DNA of 64,000 bases. It comes from Petrosia ficiformis. Lineage: Eukaryota > Porifera > Demospongiae > Haplosclerida > Petrosiidae. The position numbers were made by a program, and so were the translations under genes. Location of the stretch: contig OX345636.1 in assembly GCA_947044365.1 (NCBI GenBank), forward strand, positions 8,328,001-8,392,000, read 5' to 3'. Positions 1 to 10,795 of the stretch are shown one piece after another (position 1 is the first letter of the stretch; each line of letters opens with the position of its first letter). The notes under the pieces were generated by a model that saw only the letters and a program-made list of their open reading frames with translations, did no database searches and had not been told where the DNA came from.

Positions 1-181
1 TGCGGAAGTCATCATTTAGAACCTTGAAGGAGTCAGTTCATCAAAGATCTGTGTACTTAGACTGCAATCGGGCTTACACTTACTTCTTCAGGCCCCTGCT
101 TTTGAGTACACAGAAAGGTAGAGACACTAGTGCCATCAGCAATGCTTAGTACATAGTCATCACAAAGCAAATATAGGGATG
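1..181 (+). repeat. Right part of 480-bp inverted-repeat element (family I, copy A), cut by window edge
   Basis: This is the right half of a non-autonomous element whose fuller copies are at 31246-31725 and 41224-41683. Shared blocks include AGTCATCATTTAGAACCTTG near the start, then the CACTAGTGCCATCAGCA block, and the right terminal repeat AAAGCAAATATAGGGATG at 164-181. The left half lies outside the window. No coding frame is visible, so I read it as a MITE-like element. It sits just 3' of the decayed MATH exon at 328-793. Copy D occupies the same relative place beside the intact paralogous exon at 43779-44293. Confidence 0.75.
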
Positions 182-214
182 TTTTTTCTCTATATACACT
201 TGTTGTAAATGTAC

Positions 215-793
215 TGTAAAATAACAACAAACTAATATAATAGAAAATACTGTATTTTCATCTAAAATATATAGTAAACTACTTGTATTACATGTAACTA
301 ATAATTATATAACTATTGTTTATATTATTAATGTATAATAATTTTAGATATTACAAAACACAATTTATCACTATTAATATATTCAGTGTTATAATTAGCA
401 TTGTATTCTAAATCACTGTGTGATATGAAGTGAGGTATACCCAGTCCACCAGGAGCTGTGTCTCCTTGTGTGACTCTTATACGATCTTCCAATAGTGCAT
501 TGTAATGGTCGATAGTCTTCTCCACATGTCCCTTATCCTCCCTCCAATTGAGTAGTTGAATAGTAATCTCACTATTTAAAGGCCATGTCAAGCTCTCGTC
601 ATTTTGACCTTCCATGAGCCTCACACTAACACTTACATGTGTACCTGTACCAGTACTGTAACCATTAGCATGTACTATTAACTTAACTCATATCCATCTG
701 GTGCACTGTACAACCCCAGACTCCACCATGTATCAGCCACTCTCTTGTGTTCACTAAAGCTGTACATAGTGATAGTACATGGAGGGAGGAGAT
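215..793. repeat. Segmental duplication copy (partner about 43670-44232)
   Basis: The 3' flank and MATH exon here are nearly identical to 43670-44232. The flank at about 222-362 aligns almost base for base with 43675-43812. Similarity stops close to 793, just after the conserved GGAGGGAGGAG stretch, where the partner continues into exon sequence and this copy changes to unrelated sequence. I infer a duplicated block that carried the exon, its 3' flank and the neighbouring inverted-repeat element. Confidence 0.8.
328..793 (-). pseudogene. Decayed terminal MATH (TRAF-C) domain exon
   Basis: The minus-strand frame ending at 328 encodes the second half of a MATH domain, including NSEITIQLLNWREDKGHVEK and, near the end, YNTEYINSDKLCF. 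It is closely similar to the exon at 43779-44293. Upstream, near 690, one base is missing relative to that copy: TTAACTTAACTC here against TTAACTTAAACTT there. This shifts the frame and brings in stops, so the first half of the domain is out of frame. The splice-acceptor region seen in the other copies is missing beyond 793. MATH domains usually mediate trimerisation and receptor or ligand binding in TRAF-like proteins. This copy is most likely a non-functional duplicate. Confidence 0.8.
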
Positions 794-2753
794 TTGTGAC
801 AGCCGATGTGGTATGTGGTAAACATCTGTATCAGGTGAGAAAATTTCTTTCCAGTAAACTTAGAAGCATGCAACCATACACGAGTGCCCGCTTCTTCCGC
901 GTTGCTTTTAAATTCTAATTCAATGCCATCATCTTTTACACACCACACTTCATCTCTGTCTACTCCCTCTCCACTACCATGCAGCCACATAAAATTTCTG
1001 GTCTTTCCTTAGTAATTGTATTACATGTACAAGTATACATTCACCAATATAAATTATCAGCTGTCTTTTACATTGCCTGCAGTTAACTATTTCTGTCCAT
1101 TTCTTAGGTATTTTCATGTCATCACTAAACTTCAGGTGTTTGTGATTATCACTGGTATGATCATCTCTGCGGCTTCTCTCAATAGACTTTGGGTGCTCCT
1201 CTATTCTATTTGGATCATCAAATACTAGGTGAATCTCCATTGCACCAGACCTACTGTACCAAACTATGTACCGTTTAATATTCACTTATTTTTGAATAGA
1301 TTCGTAGAGGCATTGTATTAATTAAAAACATCCCTTCTAGGATAACTATGTCTGGTAGCCAACCAATTGGAAATGTATCAATGATTACAAATGAGGGAGT
1401 TGGTTGTACAACTTGGATAGTAGTACCATGCCAGCTTCTACTAACATCCCCTGAGTACACAAATGCATTGCTCTGTAAGAAGTCTATGTTGTCTACAGAT
1501 ACTATTGCCAAAGCATTAAGGTTAAGCTCATGTGTTAGGCCTTTCTGTAACCGATATACTGAGACACTTTCTATGTGTCTTTGTAAAGTGTCATTTGATG
1601 CTACTGCCCCAACACGATTCATCATCTTTATTAGTTCTTTTGAACCACCGTTTGCCTGAAATAGCATTTTCTAATATGTGCATTGGAGCTGAGCAGTTGC
1701 TATCAGTGGCAAAGATTAACACACAAAGACAGTATAAACATTGTGTTTTTCGTTTTTGTGTAAGGTTGGCTAAGATGGTATTGCCATCTTGTCTATACTC
1801 CCTCAGTCTTTATGTTAATAAGACTACCATTTTAAACAATGCTGGATCAATTTTACTTATCATGTTATTTATAGTCATATATTAGTGGTTCAGTACATTG
1901 CATCTGCATAATACTCTGCCTGTTGCCTGATTTTGGTATTCATCACTGTACAAACATTACGGATACTTACATGTATATCGTCTACTTCAATCAATTTCAT
2001 TTTCTGGTTTCTCATCTACATTCTTCATATTAATACATTTATCAAATAGTGATAGACCTTTGCGTCTAAATGCATGTAGTGTTTTTGAGAACACTGTAAT
2101 TAGATCCGCTCCTTGGCGATATGTTAGCACGCCAATAGATCTAATTTTACAGTCGAACTTTATGTGCTCCCCGAAAAAATTCAAAAGTCTGTTCAAAAAA
2201 CATCTCTTTGGTAGCATTGCCTTTATTTCTTCTATATCGGTAGTATTGTCTGCATGTCTCAGGGCAGCATTCAAAAATTCTTGATAAGCCTCTGGTAATA
2301 ATATTCCTACTCAATTCAATAAAAAATGTCCTACTAAGCTCGTTACTTCTAGTAATGCATGATCAATGCTGTTTGATTCTTTTTCAACAGGCGCTTTTTC
2401 AGTGACACTTTGCAGTACTGTACTGAGCATGCTATCTTCACTTGCTGGCTCAACATTGTGAATAATGTCTAACTGAATTGTATAGCATTTGTTGCATAAT
2501 TTGCTCTCATCATTGTAAGACATTTCAATACCTCTGTCAAGATAATACTTATTTATTGCTGTAACATTTGAGGGTGCCTAATCTTGTCAATTGTATGTTT
2601 TAACGTTATATTGCATGAGCTGCACTTATCATAAATGTCAGCTCTAAGAGTGCGATGTAGTTCCTTGTAGTGTGATGTACAAAGTGTTATATATTCTTTG
2701 CCAGCCTTTAACGAACACTGAAGCAATGTTTCTACTTCCCCTGTGGTTGCCAT
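754..2753 (-). pseudogene. Broken gene of a recurrent uncharacterised invertebrate family (EEADTR...SPDTD motif)
   Basis: A run of short minus-strand frames follows one order from 2753 down to 754. One frame begins at a TTTCAG acceptor (exon start about 1655), contains VDNIDFLQSNAFVYSGD and SRSWHGTTIQVVQP, and ends near 1275. The next (974-1285) has VFDDPNRIEEHPKSIERSRR and NCRQCKR. The last (754-990) has NAEEAGTRVWLHASK, and SPDTDVYHI follows in a shifted frame near 820-850. I recall this succession from large unnamed proteins of sponges and cnidarians, where the motif reads EEADTR. The function is unknown to me, and the acidic motifs suggest a nuclease-like fold only as a guess. Frameshifts near 840 and 980 mark it as decayed. 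Its 3' side is joined abruptly to the MATH copy. Confidence 0.5.
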
Positions 2754-2799
2754 TGCTGTTTTAATAATGTTTGCATTCCGTGATGTGTTACTGCATTTA

Positions 2800-3848
2800 C
2801 TTACAATGCATTGTAATGTACTACTTGAACTCCACTTCGGTATGTAATTTTTTATGAGCAGAAAGATGGTACCGCCATGGGGTCTCCGTTGTCTCCAGTT
2901 GTTGCTAACATCTTTATGGAGGACTTTGAAGGAACAGCTTTAGTCACATGTGATTTACCACCAAAACTGTGGCTAAGGTATGTCGATGATACGTTTGTGG
3001 TGTGGCAACATGGAGAAAACCACCTTGGTGAGTTCTTGGAACATCTTAATGGACTTCACACAAGAATAGACTTCACAATGGAGGAAGAGGTAAGTGGTAA
3101 GTTACCCTTTCTAGATGTACTAGTTAAGAGGAAAGATAACAGACTCACAACTGACATCTACCGGAAACCTACAAACACCAACAGGTATCTCAACTATAGA
3201 TCTAGCCATCACCCCAGAGTGAAAATGGGGATCATCAAAACACTTTGATCTAGGGCTGAGAAGATTTGTGGAGATGATAAAATGGAGAGTGATGAGAGAA
3301 AAAAGTTAAAGAATATCTTTATGGACAATGGCTACCCAAGACACAAAGTCCAGGCAGCACTGAGGAAGAAGACCGGCACGTGCCCCAAACAAGATCATGG
3401 AGAAAAAGGAACTAATGAAGAGATTAAGACCCTTGTGTTGCCATACACTCCGGGACTCAGTGAGAATATTGATGTAGTTTGTAAACATCTACCAGTGAGA
3501 ATTGCCTTTACCAGTAAAGGCACACTTGGGAATATGTTGACACAAGTCAAAACACCGATTCCACCCTTTGAAAAGACGGGGGTCATTTATGCCATTCATT
3601 GTGAATGTGGTGGAACTTACATAGGTGAAACCGGAAGGACTTTCAAGATCAGGATGAGTGAACACAAGAGAGCTATCAAGATCGGAGATCATAACAATGC
3701 TATATCAGTACATGTTCATTCTACAGGTCACAGTATTCTATGGGACAAGTGTGAAGTTTTAGCAATTGAAGAAAATTGGAGAAGAAGAAAGATCAGAGAA
3801 GCTATTTTAATAAAAAGTACTTCCGACACCATCAATACAGACCCTTGA
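2800..3848 (+). pseudogene. Penelope-like element ORF remnant: reverse transcriptase plus GIY-YIG endonuclease
   Basis: The frame is open from 2877 to 3848 except for one in-frame TGA at 3246-3248. The N-terminal part is the C-terminal half of a PLE reverse transcriptase: GTAMGSPLSPVVANIFME, then the catalytic box LRYVDDTFVVW, then LPFLDVLVKR and DIYRKPTNTNRYL. After a linker comes a GIY-YIG endonuclease (GVIYAIHCECGGTYIGETGR, then RMSEHKRA). In intact PLEs this pairing copies element RNA and nicks the target. RT palm motifs upstream of GTAMGSP are mostly missing. An out-of-frame YEQKDG upstream suggests a frameshift near 2850. So the copy is 5'-truncated and carries a stop. Family assignment is secure; activity is not expected. 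Confidence 0.9.
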
Positions 3849-4150
3849 GTACACATTAATCCGTCTTGGGACACTATTCTACCATCACAGACTTAATCTA
3901 AACCTTCATGTCATAGTTTACTTTTCTTGTACCATCATTGTCAAACCTTGTTATTTTTCTGTACCACCCTTTGTATTTCCTGTACCATCATTGTTCTCAC
4001 TCTTTGTACTGTCATGACGTCATCACTTGTTATCTGTCCGTATATAAATAGGCTATTTGGTTTTGTTTGTGTATACTGCTGAAGAAGACCTTCGGGTCGA
4101 AACGTTCAGTTTTTATTAATAATAATTTTTTATTATTGATAATTAAAAAA
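3849..4150 (+). other. Penelope-like element 3' region with TATA-like box
   Basis: This stretch follows the GIY-YIG stop codon. It holds a TATA-like string (TATATAAATAGG, 4041-4052) about 27 bases before the hammerhead-like motif at 4079, and it ends in A/T-rich sequence. The same arrangement, TATAAATAG followed by a CTGAnGA motif, recurs after the second Penelope remnant (59716-59785). PLE pseudo-LTRs are known to carry promoters and hammerhead motifs, so this may be the start of a downstream pseudo-LTR. Confidence 0.5.
4079..4109 (+). ncRNA. Hammerhead-ribozyme-like motif of Penelope-like element
   Basis: CTGAAGA (4079-4085) matches the conserved CUGANGA core. After one extra A comes a perfect 4-bp stem GACC/GGTC closed by a TTCG tetraloop (4087-4098), then GAAA (4099-4102), the second core element. 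Hammerhead motifs are established in Penelope-like retroelements. I cannot assign a convincing stem III, stem I or cleavage site by eye, and the extra A before stem II departs from the minimal consensus. The motif is recognisable, but catalytic activity is unproven. Confidence 0.5.
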
Positions 4151-4954
4151 CTCTACCGTGTTATTAAGGCTCAATAAAATTACTCTATTATATAATACAA
4201 ATGTATAAAAAAATCATACCACTCTTATGCTTTGATGCAATAAAGGTTTTTCTGGTATAGCTATAGTTTCACATCAGCTACCAAATATTGCTAGTGATAA
4301 TGCAGCTGCAAAACATCCGGTCAAAACTGATTGTTGTGGTAAGATTGCAGCTTGCCATAACTAATTAACTAAAATGAAAATCGACCAATAATGGGCACTT
4401 TTAATTAGTGAACTAAAACCCCTTTGGTAAGCCTAATATTGAAAACTATAGCTAACTAAAAGTTTGAGAAATCACACATACTATAACTAAAAGTGGTTGC
4501 TATAGTCACACTAAAACAACACTAATACATAGGCAAAAATTAATCAATTAGTAGGTAAAAACAGAGTAGTATACAGGATAGGTGAACATGGACATTACCC
4601 AATAATCCTGTATTGGTGTGTGTTTACATGTGTACAGGGTAGGTGAACATGGACTATTTATATGTGTAGTAGTAAAGTTTTAGTAGGGATTTACATAAAA
4701 ATGACACTTTTATTTAGTCTGTCATGATCCATATTTAGAGTGTTGTGTAATTTTGTTCTAATGTTCCTTACTTTATATATGACTGAAGGTATCGCTACAT
4801 TTTATTAATCCTCACTGTACAGATGAAGCTCTGTTATGATGTATAGTTTTGTACCCAGACACTGTACTATGTGAGATGAGGGTCTGGCATACCTAGTGAA
4901 CTTATCGTTAACTTGGTATTAGAGGATGTTAATTACCCTCACCATGAAGCATAG
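4151..4954. other. AT-rich non-coding stretch
   Basis: No frame with recognisable protein similarity is visible. The stretch has many A/T runs and two related short blocks around 4576-4655 that share the wording AGGTGAACATGGAC. I see no splice-site pair that would suggest an exon. Confidence 0.5.
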
Positions 4955-5315
4955 GTGGAAAGGTATAGTAATCATATTGTGTGTCTGTGTGGTTTTCTTG
5001 TGGAAGGGTATGGTAATCATATTGTGTGTCTGTGTGGTTCTCTTGTGGAAGGGTATGGTAATCATATTATGTGTCTGTGTGGTTTTCTTGTGAAGGGTAT
5101 GGTAATCATATTGTGTGTCTATGTGGTTTTCTTGTGAAGGGTATGGTAATCATATTGTGTGTCTATGTGGTTTTCTTGTGGAAGGGTATGGTAATCATAT
5201 TGTGTGTCTGTGTGGTTTTCTTGTGGAAGGGTATGGTAATCATACTGTGTGTCTGTGTGGTTCTCTTGTGGAAGGGTATGGTAATCATATTGTGTGTCAG
5301 TGTGGTTCTCTTACT
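4955..5315. repeat. Minisatellite, 44-45 bp unit, about 8 copies
   Basis: The unit reads roughly GGTATGGTAATCATATTGTG, then TGTCTGTGTGGTTTTCTTGT, then GGAAG. Copies differ by single substitutions, and a one-base deletion (GTGAAG for GTGGAAG) gives the 44/45 alternation. Open frames across it are repeat artefacts: three frames are open because the unit lacks stops. Confidence 0.95.
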
Positions 5316-7564
5316 GTTCACAAAATATTATTAATTTCATAATTATATCTAACAAATTACTTATCTGAACACTTTAACATATGGGAAGGTGTTTGGATAA
5401 CTAAGGATTCACTGTATCATTATCAGTTATTTGTGAAAGATGTATCCTATATTATAGTACATGTACATGTATATGTTACATGTACATGTATGTGTAACAA
5501 TAATTATGTAATTCCTTGTTATTTAGCATTATTCGCTATTATAATACTCATAATTAAATAGGAAAAGCTCATCAGAAATCAGAAGGTAGATATAAGAAAT
5601 ATCTGTTATCAGTACATATCTAATGTAATTATTAGTTTATCATAATATCAATACAATATCTTATCAATGTATCACTAGTCTACGTATTGAGTAGAAGCAT
5701 TTAATCAATAATTAACTTCCTGTCTTGATAGTTGGTTTCTTTTACTATTTTGATTCCTGCAAATTATATCTATTGATCTTAACAAGATATTATGTATCTC
5801 TATCAATTGTCAGTTACAAGTTGTTATGATTTTGTCCATTGTTTTCAATTACACACCCACGCATACACACACACACACACACACACACACGCGCGCACAC
5901 ACACTGTAAAAAATGTAGTGTGCGTATCATACATTTTCTTTAGCACACAATAGGTGCGTAGTCTGCTACAGTGTGCCACACACACTAATATGTGATATGC
6001 ACACATTCTTTCTGAAGTATTAACTTCCTAATTTGTTCCATTTATAAATTTAATATTGTAATTGGGCACATGTTACAAAAAATGGAGGAAGATATATAAA
6101 ATTAATGGTCTTTACATTAACAGATTGATTTGTATGTTTATAATGAATAATTATAATGATTATATTATCATAATTAAAATAGTTGTCGTGTGTAATTATA
6201 ATGGTTGAAATATCTACAGTACTGCATTAGTGGCGTTTGTACTTGAAAATGTAATACACAATGATAATGTGATCATTAGTTTTAGAGGGACTCAATCACA
6301 TAATTATAGTGTTTATGATTTGTTCTAATGGTTTTAAAACTGTATTCCATGAATGCACCTTATCACCCATCTAAACACAACATCATATTATTTCATGTTT
6401 ATACACATGGGTGTACACAGGTATTGTAGGTTCATTGATATAAGGAAACCCATTTGCTCCAGATAAGTACATTCATTTTGAGCCTGTACTCAAATTTGCT
6501 AATACAACTAATACAAATAAATGAATTACACTATAACTGCAATATTATTAATTATAAATTTTGCAATGCATGCTGTGTTAAAGAATGAACAATGAGTGGC
6601 CAGGTAAGGAATTGTGTTTTAGTATTATCGATGATTATGTTAATGCCTGTAACCATGTGAGCTGCTTTCAGCCAGTTGCTTCATGTGAAAAACGTCCATT
6701 TGGTCACCAGAAAAAATGACCACTACTTTTAATTCTCTCAGCGATATACCAGCTGTTTCTATATCATTCATAAAGGCCACTACATCTCCAGCATTTCCGA
6801 CAATAATACTTTCCAGCAATGTAAACTCCGCCCTCCAATTTCATTGAAGATAATTATTTTCAGTTCAACATACTCTATTTACCTCTAAAATTCGCCTTCA
6901 AACATTCGCGTGAAAGAATCTACTTGGGTGAATTTTTAGAACCTATACGGTATACATTATTAGTTGAACTAGGAAATGTTTGTGGTATGTTTATTATACT
7001 GAAAATTAGTTAAATCATTAGCCAGAATACCATGTCATTTTCTCAACTTTCAATCTTATGGAAAAGATAATTCTTACTGAGTGTTCTTTTACAAGTGAAT
7101 ATAGCAAATGAAGTGTGTGAATTTGTGTTTTTTGTTGCAACCTCACTAGTTTGGTGACCGAAATATCCATCACTCATACAGAGATACATCACTTACAGAA
7201 TTGTTATGCAAATGGAACGGTATTTAAAATGATTGGTTGACTTTTGAGCTTTCTTTTTAAAAAACACCGAAGTACTCCAGCTTTGTATATAAAACAACCT
7301 ACATGATAAAATATCGTCATTTACAGCTAACTTTTTTTTAACCTGTGGTGACTCTGTTTATGAATGGAACATTTCAAGGATTCTTGCTACATCAGCTTCC
7401 ACAAAGCCAATAATACACAAAAACATTTTTTAGTGGAACATTTAGCTGAAATGTATTTTAGTTATTGATTATTGCAATTGCTGAGAAAACAGCATTTGCT
7501 ACAAATTATTTTAAATATTAATTTAATCATTGTTGAATGCATCCAATCATCAATTATTAAAAGT
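5316..7564. other. AT-rich non-coding stretch with a CA microsatellite
   Basis: A (CA)n run with a GCGCGC interruption lies at about 5864-5904. Palindromic TACATGTACATG strings occur near 5458-5490. A short stretch at 6890-6960 (ATTCGCG...CTATACGGTAT) resembles the terminal sequence of the TA-flanked element at 19136-19732 and may be a decayed end of a related element. No coding exon is recognisable in the remainder. Confidence 0.5.
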
Positions 7565-8967
7565 ATGGTAGGAATTACTATTGTATGATGACAATATGCA
7601 TTTATTAGTTATGGTATACTATAATTACTATTTTATGATGACAATATGCATTTATTAGTTATGGTATACTATAATGTATGATGATAATATGCATTTATTA
7701 GTTATGGTATACTATTGTATGATGACAATATGCATTTATTAGTTATGGTATACTATAATTACTATTGTATGATGACAATATGCATTTATTAGTTATGGTT
7801 TACTATAATTACTATTGTATGATGACAATATGCATTTATTAGTTATGGTATACTATAATTACTATTGTATGATGACAATGTGCATTTATTAGTTATGGTT
7901 TACTATAATTACTATTGTATGATGACAATATGCATTTATTAGTTTTGGTATACTATAATTACTATTGTATGATGACAATATGCATTTATTAGTTATGGTA
8001 TACTATAATTACTATTGTATGATGACAATATGCATTTATTAGTCATGGTATACTATAATTACTATTGTATGATGACAATGTGCATTTATTAGTTATGGTA
8101 TACTATAATTACTATTGTATGATGACAATATGCATTTATTAGTTTTGGTATACTATAATTACTATTGTATGATGACAATATGCATTTATTAGTTTTGGTA
8201 TACTATAATTACTATTGTATGATGACAATATGCATTTATTAGTCATGGTATACTATAATTACTATTGTATGATGACAATGTGCATTTATTAGTTATGGTA
8301 TACTATAATTACTATTGTATGATGACAATATGCATTTATTAGTTATGGTTTACTATAATTACTATTGTATGATGACAATATGCATTTATTAGTTATGGTA
8401 TACTATAATTACTATTGTATGATGACAATGTGCATTTATTAGTTATGGTTTACTATAATTACTATTGTATGATGACAATATGCATTTATTAGTTTTGGTA
8501 TACTATAATTACTATTGTATGATGACAATATGCATTTATTAGTTATGGTATACTATAATTACTATTGTATGATGACAATATGCATTTATTAGTCATGGTA
8601 TACTATAATTACTATTGTATGATGACAATGTGCATTTATTAGTTATGGTATACTATAATTACTATTGTATGATGACAATATGCATTTATTAGTTTTGGTA
8701 TACTATAATTACTATTGTATGATGACAATATGCATTTATTAGTTTTGGTATACTATAATTACTATTGTATGATGACAATATGCATTTATTAGTCATGGTA
8801 TACTATAATTACTATTGTATGATGACAATGTGCATTTATTAGTTATGGTATACTATAATTACTATTGTATGATGACAATATGCATTTATTAGTCATGGTA
8901 TACTATAATTACTATTGTATGATGACAATGTGCATTTATTAGTTATGGTATACTATAATTACTATTT
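7565..8967. repeat. 50-bp satellite array, about 28 copies, with an 11-unit higher-order duplication
   Basis: The unit is ACTATTGTATGATGACAATA followed by TGCATTTATTAGTTATGGTA and TACTATAATT. Units vary at a few positions (CAATA/CAATG; AGTTAT/AGTTTT/AGTCAT; GGTA/GGTT). Reading the variants in order, the 11 units 7761-8310 recur in the same order as the 11 units 8311-8860, giving a 550-bp higher-order repeat in two tandem copies. The first units (7565-7760) are more irregular, and one is shortened to about 40 bp. I see no coding or promoter signal. Confidence 0.97.
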
Positions 8968-9182
8968 AAAACCAGTAATAACAACAACAATTCATTGATA
9001 AAGACTAAATGTTTTACATTATATGATACTTAAGAGGAATGAATTGTATATGTGGAAATGATGAAAGGCAATGAATATAAAGTATGTGATAATGAGATAA
9101 ATTAGATTGGGAAACAAAAATAGTTTGAAATGAAGTGTTTTTGTATATACCTGAAATGAATGAACATGTGCATTGAACCTAG

Positions 9183-9421
9183 AGTACAAGATACATGTGT
9201 TTCAACTCTAAAAAGGGTTTGATGATTTACACATAAACAAACATTGAGTCTTATCTGTAGTATACAATAAAAGTTCTAAAATTTCCCTAAACTCTGGCAA
9301 TATACTAATTGATAGAACCATGATAGCTCCAGGCTTGTAAACAGTTCCATCCATTTTGGACATATTAACACCACTAGCACTTAGAGTACAAGATACATGT
9401 CTTTCAACTCTAAAAAGGGTT
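9183..9421. repeat. Pair of short direct repeats about 200 bp apart
   Basis: The block AGAGTACAAGATACATGTGT followed by TTCAACTCTAAAAAGGGTTT lies at about 9181-9219. It recurs with one substitution at about 9382-9421. The two copies flank most of the C-terminal part of the hypothetical frame at 9208-9621. Confidence 0.8.
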
Positions 9422-9621
9422 TCTTGAGCTGTGGAAGTCACTTTCCCAACTATATTATCTAATGAACACTGACTTAGGTGATCTACTTCCTTTTGAGTAG
9501 AAGACTTTGGCATTTGAATATTATCAGATAGGGTATCACTATTTAGTTCTGGTATATTTACCTGTGGTGCCATTGGATATGATGGCCATAAATGGTCAAA
9601 ATGTTTTGGTCTTAAGTGCAT
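9208..9621 (-). CDS. Hypothetical ORF or exon, 137 codons, unrecognised
   Basis: This minus-strand frame is open and compositionally unlike the surrounding repeats, with segments such as QKEVDHLSQCSLDNIVGKV and VYKPGAIMVLSISILPEF. I do not recognise a domain. The base before the ATG follows CATGTCAG, so an acceptor site is possible and the frame may be one exon of a larger gene. A 35-base block inside it (about 9384-9421) is repeated at 9183-9219 across and beyond the stop codon, which suggests local duplication. It could be a fragment of a multi-exon gene or mobile-element protein. Confidence 0.35.
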   Translation of the reverse strand: MHLRPKHFDHLWPSYPMAPQVNIPELNSDTLSDNIQMPKSSTQKEVDHLSQCSLDNIVGKVTSTAQETLFRVERHVSCTLSASGVNMSKMDGTVYKPGAIMVLSISILPEFREILELLLYTTDKTQCLFMCKSSNPF

Positions 9622-9654
9622 CTGACATGTACTGTATGTGTATATGTCATATAC

Positions 9655-10795
9655 GGTAGCACGTGTGTGTGTATGTGTGTGTATATATGACTATACATAT
9701 ACAGTAGTACATGTGTGTATATGTGACTATACATATACAGTAGTACATGTGTATTTATATGTGACTATACATATACAGTAGTACATGTGTGTATATGTGA
9801 CTATACATATACAGTAGTACATGTGTGTTTAAATGTGACTATACATATACAGTAGTACATGTGTGTATATGTGACTATACATATACAGTAGTACATGTGT
9901 GTATATGTGATTATACATATACAGTAGTACATGTGTGTATATGTGACTATACATATACAGTAGTACATGTGTGTATATGTGACTATACATATACAGTAGT
10001 ACATGTGTGTATATGTGACTATACATATACAGTAGTACATGTGTGTGTATATGTGACTATACATATACAGTAGTACATGTGTATTTATATGTGACTATAC
10101 ATATACATTAGTACATGTGTGTATATGTGACTATACATATACAGTAGTACATGTGTGTTTATATGTGACTATACATATACAGTAGTACATGTGTGTATAT
10201 GTGACTATACATATACAGTAGTACATGTGTATTTATATGTGACTATACATATACAGTAGTACATGTGTGTATATGTGACTATACATATACAGTAGTACAT
10301 GTGTGTTTAAATGTGACTATACATATACAGTAGTACATGTGTGTATATGTGACTATACATATACAGTAGTACATGTGTGTATATGTGATTATACATATAC
10401 AGTAGTACATGTGTGTATATGTGACTATACATATACAGTAGTACATGTGTGTATATGTGACTATACATATACAGTAGTACATGTGTGTATATGTGATTAT
10501 ACATATACAGTAGTACATGTGTGTATATGTGACTATACATATACAGTAGTACATGTGTGTTTATATGTGACTATACATATACAGTAGTACATGTGTGTAT
10601 ATGTGATTATACATATACAGTAGTACATGTGTGTATATGTGACTATACATATACAGTAGTACATGTGTGTATATGTGACTATACATATAGAGTAGTACAT
10701 GTGTGTATATTTGACTATACATATACAGTAGTACATGTGTGTGTATATGTGACTATACATATACAGTAGTACATGTGTATGTATATGTTCTAGGG
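9655..10795. repeat. 36-bp satellite array, about 31 copies, with a 480-bp higher-order repeat
   Basis: The unit is TGTGACTATACATATACAGT followed by AGTACATGTGTGTATA, with length variants of 36-38 bp. Marker variants recur exactly 480 bases apart: the ATTTATAT variant at about 9747 and 10227, the TTTAAATG variant at 9829 and 10309, and GTGATTATAC at 9907 and 10387. A block of about 13 units was therefore duplicated. Long open frames on both strands here are repeat artefacts. Confidence 0.95.

Noticed and set aside
3306..3692. Minus-strand frames opposite the Penelope ORF
   Set aside because: Shadows of the plus-strand RT/GIY-YIG coding sequence.
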